Shown here: positions 61,590-64,000 of the stretch, in pieces
Numbering within the stretch: position 1 is the first letter of the stretch
Layout: the number at the start of each line of letters is the position of its first letter
Notes under the pieces: generated by a model
Databases searched by the model: none
Told to the model about the DNA's origin: nothing
The model's input: the letters and a program-made list of their open reading frames with translations, nothing else
Assembly: GCA_020025715.1 (NCBI GenBank)
Contig: JAHHRQ010000004.1
Span: 1-64,000, forward strand
Direction: 5' to 3'
Length of the DNA: 64,000 nt
Source: Oscillospiraceae bacterium
Lineage (GTDB): Bacteria > Bacillota > Clostridia > Oscillospirales > Oscillospiraceae
Position numbers and translations under genes: made by a program

Positions 61590-62893
61590 ACAGGAATACA
61601 CACTACCTTGTCGTAGCCGTCCTGATCGTCAGGGAACTCTTCTATTCTTATATCTGCACCCAGTGCGCGAAGCTTGCCGACGAAATTCTCGTAGCCGCGT
61701 TCAATATAATGAATATCCTCAACCTCGGTCTGTCCCGCAGCGCAGAGTCCGGCAATAACCATTGCGGCGCCTGCTCTCAGGTCACATGCCATAACAGGTG
61801 CACCGGTCAGTCTGTGTCCGCCCTCGATGACGCACACTCTGCCGTCTACCTGAATTTCAGCGCCCATTTTTCGCAGCTCGCTTACATATTTATAACGGTT
61901 GTCGTAAATGCCCTCGGTAATAACGGAAGTTCCGTTTGCAAGGCACAGCAGCACGCCTATCTGGGGCTGCATATCCGTGGGGAAACCGGGGTAAGGCAGA
62001 GTCTTGACGTTTGCACGTCTCAGAGTGCTTGCGCCCTTAACCAGAACGGAATCCTCGTACTGCTGCACGATAGTTCCGGTCTCACGGAGTTTTGCGGTGA
62101 TGCACTCAAGGTGCTTGGGGATAATGTTCTTTATAAGAACTTCTCCGCCGGTGGCAGCCGCTGCCACCATGTAGGTACCCGCCTCAATCTGGTCGGGAAT
62201 TATTGTATAGCAGCCGCCGTGCAGCTTCTCAACGCCGTTTACCTTTATAGTATCAGTACCGGCACCGCGGACATCTGCGCCCATGGAGTTTAAGAAGTTT
62301 GCAAGGTCAACAATGTGAGGCTCTCTTGCGGCATTTTCAATAATGGTTCTGCCCTGAGCCAGAACTGCGGCTATCATTATATTCATAGTAGCGCCCACAG
62401 AAACCTTATCAAGGTAAATTCTGGCGCCGTGGAGTTTGCCTCCCTGAACGTCACCCAGCACAAAGCCGGATTTAACATCAATAGTTGCGCCCAGTGCCTC
62501 CATGCCCTTGACGTGCTGGTCAATGGGACGGACACCGAAATTGCAGCCGCCGGGCATGGTGGTCTTGCAGACACCGAATCTGCCCAGCATGGAGCCTATT
62601 AAATAGTAGGAAGCTCTGATCTTCCGCATAAGCTCAAAAGGTGCATCCTTATATGTTGCGTTTCTGGCATCAACCTCAACGGTGGATTTATTTATATACT
62701 TCACCTTGCAGCCCAGATCGGAAACAATGGTGAGGAGCATTTCCACATCACTGATCTGAGGCAGGTTTTCTATGCGGCAGACACCGTCCACCAGAAGTGC
62801 AGCAGGGATAATCGCAACAGCTGCATTTTTGGCTCCGCTTATCTCAACTTCGCCATGGAGAGGCTTTCCGCCGTTTATGACATATTTATCCAT
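61586..62893 (-). CDS. murA: UDP-N-acetylglucosamine 1-carboxyvinyltransferase, copy 2
   Basis: 435 residues, typical MurA length. Catalytic Cys117 in TMPGGCNFGVRP, Lys22-Asn23 in SGAKNAAVAI, and YPGFPTDMQPQ are conserved. It makes the first committed peptidoglycan precursor, like copy 1 in the division cluster. Both copies keep the Cys, so neither predicts fosfomycin resistance by target change. Confidence 0.96.
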   Translation of the reverse strand: MDKYVINGGKPLHGEVEISGAKNAAVAIIPAALLVDGVCRIENLPQISDVEMLLTIVSDLGCKVKYINKSTVEVDARNATYKDAPFELMRKIRASYYLIGSMLGRFGVCKTTMPGGCNFGVRPIDQHVKGMEALGATIDVKSGFVLGDVQGGKLHGARIYLDKVSVGATMNIMIAAVLAQGRTIIENAAREPHIVDLANFLNSMGADVRGAGTDTIKVNGVEKLHGGCYTIIPDQIEAGTYMVAAAATGGEVLIKNIIPKHLECITAKLRETGTIVQQYEDSVLVKGASTLRRANVKTLPYPGFPTDMQPQIGVLLCLANGTSVITEGIYDNRYKYVSELRKMGAEIQVDGRVCVIEGGHRLTGAPVMACDLRAGAAMVIAGLCAAGQTEVEDIHYIERGYENFVGKLRALGADIRIEEFPDDQDGYDKVVCIPV

Positions 62894-62992
62894 ATATTAT
62901 TATACCTTCCGTTATCAGGGAATAAATTGTTAATTTGATTTGTTACCAGTAGAGTATTCTAACACAAATGACCGGGTATGGCAAGAAAATTA

Positions 62993-63538
62993 TTATTTTG
63001 ACTGGTTTTTCAGGTATTTTTCAGCCTTCAAAACCGCAACTATGGTCTTGCCGTCGTCAATCTCACCGCTCATTACCATATCAACAAGCTGTGTAAGAGG
63101 CATTTTTTTAATGTTCAGATACTCATCATCGTCTGGGTGGGTCTTGCCCGGTTTAAGGTCAAGGGCAAGATACATATGGAGAACCTCGGTGGAAATTCCG
63201 GGTGAGGTGCTGTATGTACCCATTTCAATAAGCTGTCCTGCGGTGAAGCCTGTTTCCTCAGATAATTCACGCTCGGCGCTGTATCTTGGCTCTTCGCCGT
63301 ATTCCAGCTTTCCCGCCGGTGCCTCCAGCATCATCTTTCCCATGGGGTAGCGGAACTGCTCTACCATGTAGCAGTTTCCCTCGTCATCAATGGGCAAAAC
63401 CGTAACGCCGCCGGGATGCTCTACCACTTCCCGCTTTACAATGTGACCGTTAAAAAGCTCAGCCTTATCCATGCGTACATTTACGATAAGACCCTTGTAC
63501 TTGTATTCTCCATCAACACGTTTCTCGGTAAATTCCAT
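62993..63538 (-). CDS. ADP-ribose pyrophosphatase-type Nudix hydrolase
   Basis: 181 residues from the ATG at 63538, which has AAGGAG upstream at good spacing; 24 residues more are possible upstream but start without a clear site. The Nudix box is exact: GKLEYGEEPRYSAERELSEE then TGF. Likely cleaves ADP-ribose or related NDP-sugars. Family fits NudF/ADPRase (AADPRase). Confidence 0.92.
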   Translation of the reverse strand: MEFTEKRVDGEYKYKGLIVNVRMDKAELFNGHIVKREVVEHPGGVTVLPIDDEGNCYMVEQFRYPMGKMMLEAPAGKLEYGEEPRYSAERELSEETGFTAGQLIEMGTYSTSPGISTEVLHMYLALDLKPGKTHPDDDEYLNIKKMPLTQLVDMVMSGEIDDGKTIVAVLKAEKYLKNQSK

Positions 63539-63777
63539 TTTAACTCCTTCCATAGGCAGGTCGCCCTGTTTATTTAAAAATAATAAAATTGCTTTACATA
63601 ATTTTCGCATGGAATTATATCACAGCAATGCAGAGATTTCCATTGAATTTAGGCTAAAGGACAAAATTTTATAGTTTTTAAACCGCTTTTTTCAGTCATG
63701 ACTTTATAAATTAACAAATTTTTCTTTTATTTTTTGTGCAGATGTGGTAATATATCTGCGAGAGGATGTGAAAAGCT

Positions 63778-64000
63778 GTGGCTCCAAAGCAAATGGGCAT
63801 TAAAAAAATAGCGGAAAATCGGAAGGCCTTCCACGAGTATTTCGTGCTTGAGCGCTTTGAGGCCGGTATTGAGCTTGCAGGCACTGAGGTTAAATCCATA
63901 AGAGCTGGGCAGGTCAATATGAAGGATGCTTTCTGCACCGTTAAGGACGGAGAACTCTTCGTCAGAGGTATGCACATAAGTCCTTATGAGCACGGTAACA
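63778..64000 (+). CDS. smpB: SsrA-binding protein, cut by the right edge
   Basis: 74 codons shown from a GTG start ([20 protein letters not shown], then [21 protein letters not shown]). This matches SmpB, the tmRNA-binding partner in trans-translation. AGAGGATG lies upstream at a wide spacing. The 3' part lies outside the window, as would any ssrA gene. Confidence 0.93.
   Translation, partial: MAPKQMGIKKIAENRKAFHEYFVLERFEAGIELAGTEVKSIRAGQVNMKDAFCTVKDGELFVRGMHISPYEHGN

Overview
The window reads as chromosome of an endospore-forming member of the Clostridia (Bacillota), most likely an Oscillospirales/Ruminococcaceae-type gut anaerobe. This rests on the sporulation genes yqfC, yqfD and a ylbJ-like gene, the Firmicutes order phoH-ybeY-era-yqzL-recO, HPr with both His15 and Ser46, ECF-type sigma/anti-sigma pairs, and a small surface protein with a starch-binding-like module. 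Genus and species cannot be fixed from the sequence. Most genes lie on the minus strand. No rRNA, tRNA, CRISPR array, insertion sequence or prophage gene was seen.

Positions 1-13.3 kb are accessory. Two paralogous sigma factor/anti-sigma pairs are each followed directly by a lipoprotein gene (one of these is cut by the left edge), and two more large lipoproteins of the same type lie nearby. The lipoproteins look like solute-binding proteins with an extra N-terminal region, but no ABC permease is present, so they may be sensors rather than transporters. The divergent region between sigma 1 and lipoprotein 1 carries the same promoter-like element (TGTGACAA-N13-TTGTCT) in both directions. A plus-strand terminator and several hairpins at 10.83-11.06 kb, between minus-strand genes, suggest a small RNA.

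Positions 9-19.4 kb also hold a CoA-centred group: an unusual long family III CoA-transferase-like protein, a standard family III CoA-transferase, an AMP-forming acyl-CoA ligase and an E2-like acyltransferase lacking the usual catalytic His. A UDP-glucose dehydrogenase lies among them. Positions 19.4-30.5 kb carry the starch-module surface protein, an AI-2E family permease, a sugar operon (lyxose-isomerase-like cupin, PfkB kinase, YesL-like protein, DUF5714 protein), a CsoR-family repressor with a very His-rich N-terminus, sfsA, a FecCD-type ABC importer without its binding protein, an NTPase, a hydrolase and a BrkB-family membrane protein.

Positions 30.5-43.4 kb are a compact division and cell wall cluster on the minus strand (mraZ-rsmH-ftsL-pbp-murE-mraY-ftsW-murG-murA-ftsQ-ftsZ), lacking murF, murD, murC, murB and ftsA. 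Upstream of mraZ are a promoter, MraZ-type boxes at its start and a distal array of further AAAGTGGGG boxes. Positions 43.4-64 kb hold housekeeping operons: uvrC-rsmD-coaD plus a coiled-coil protein; a PLD-family protein; HPr; yqfC-yqfD-phoH-ybeY-era-yqzL-recO-mutS2; a ylbJ-like gene; paired chromate-transporter subunits with a phosphohexomutase and a DUF2007 protein; murA2-walJ-rlmH; a Nudix hydrolase; and the start of smpB at the right edge.
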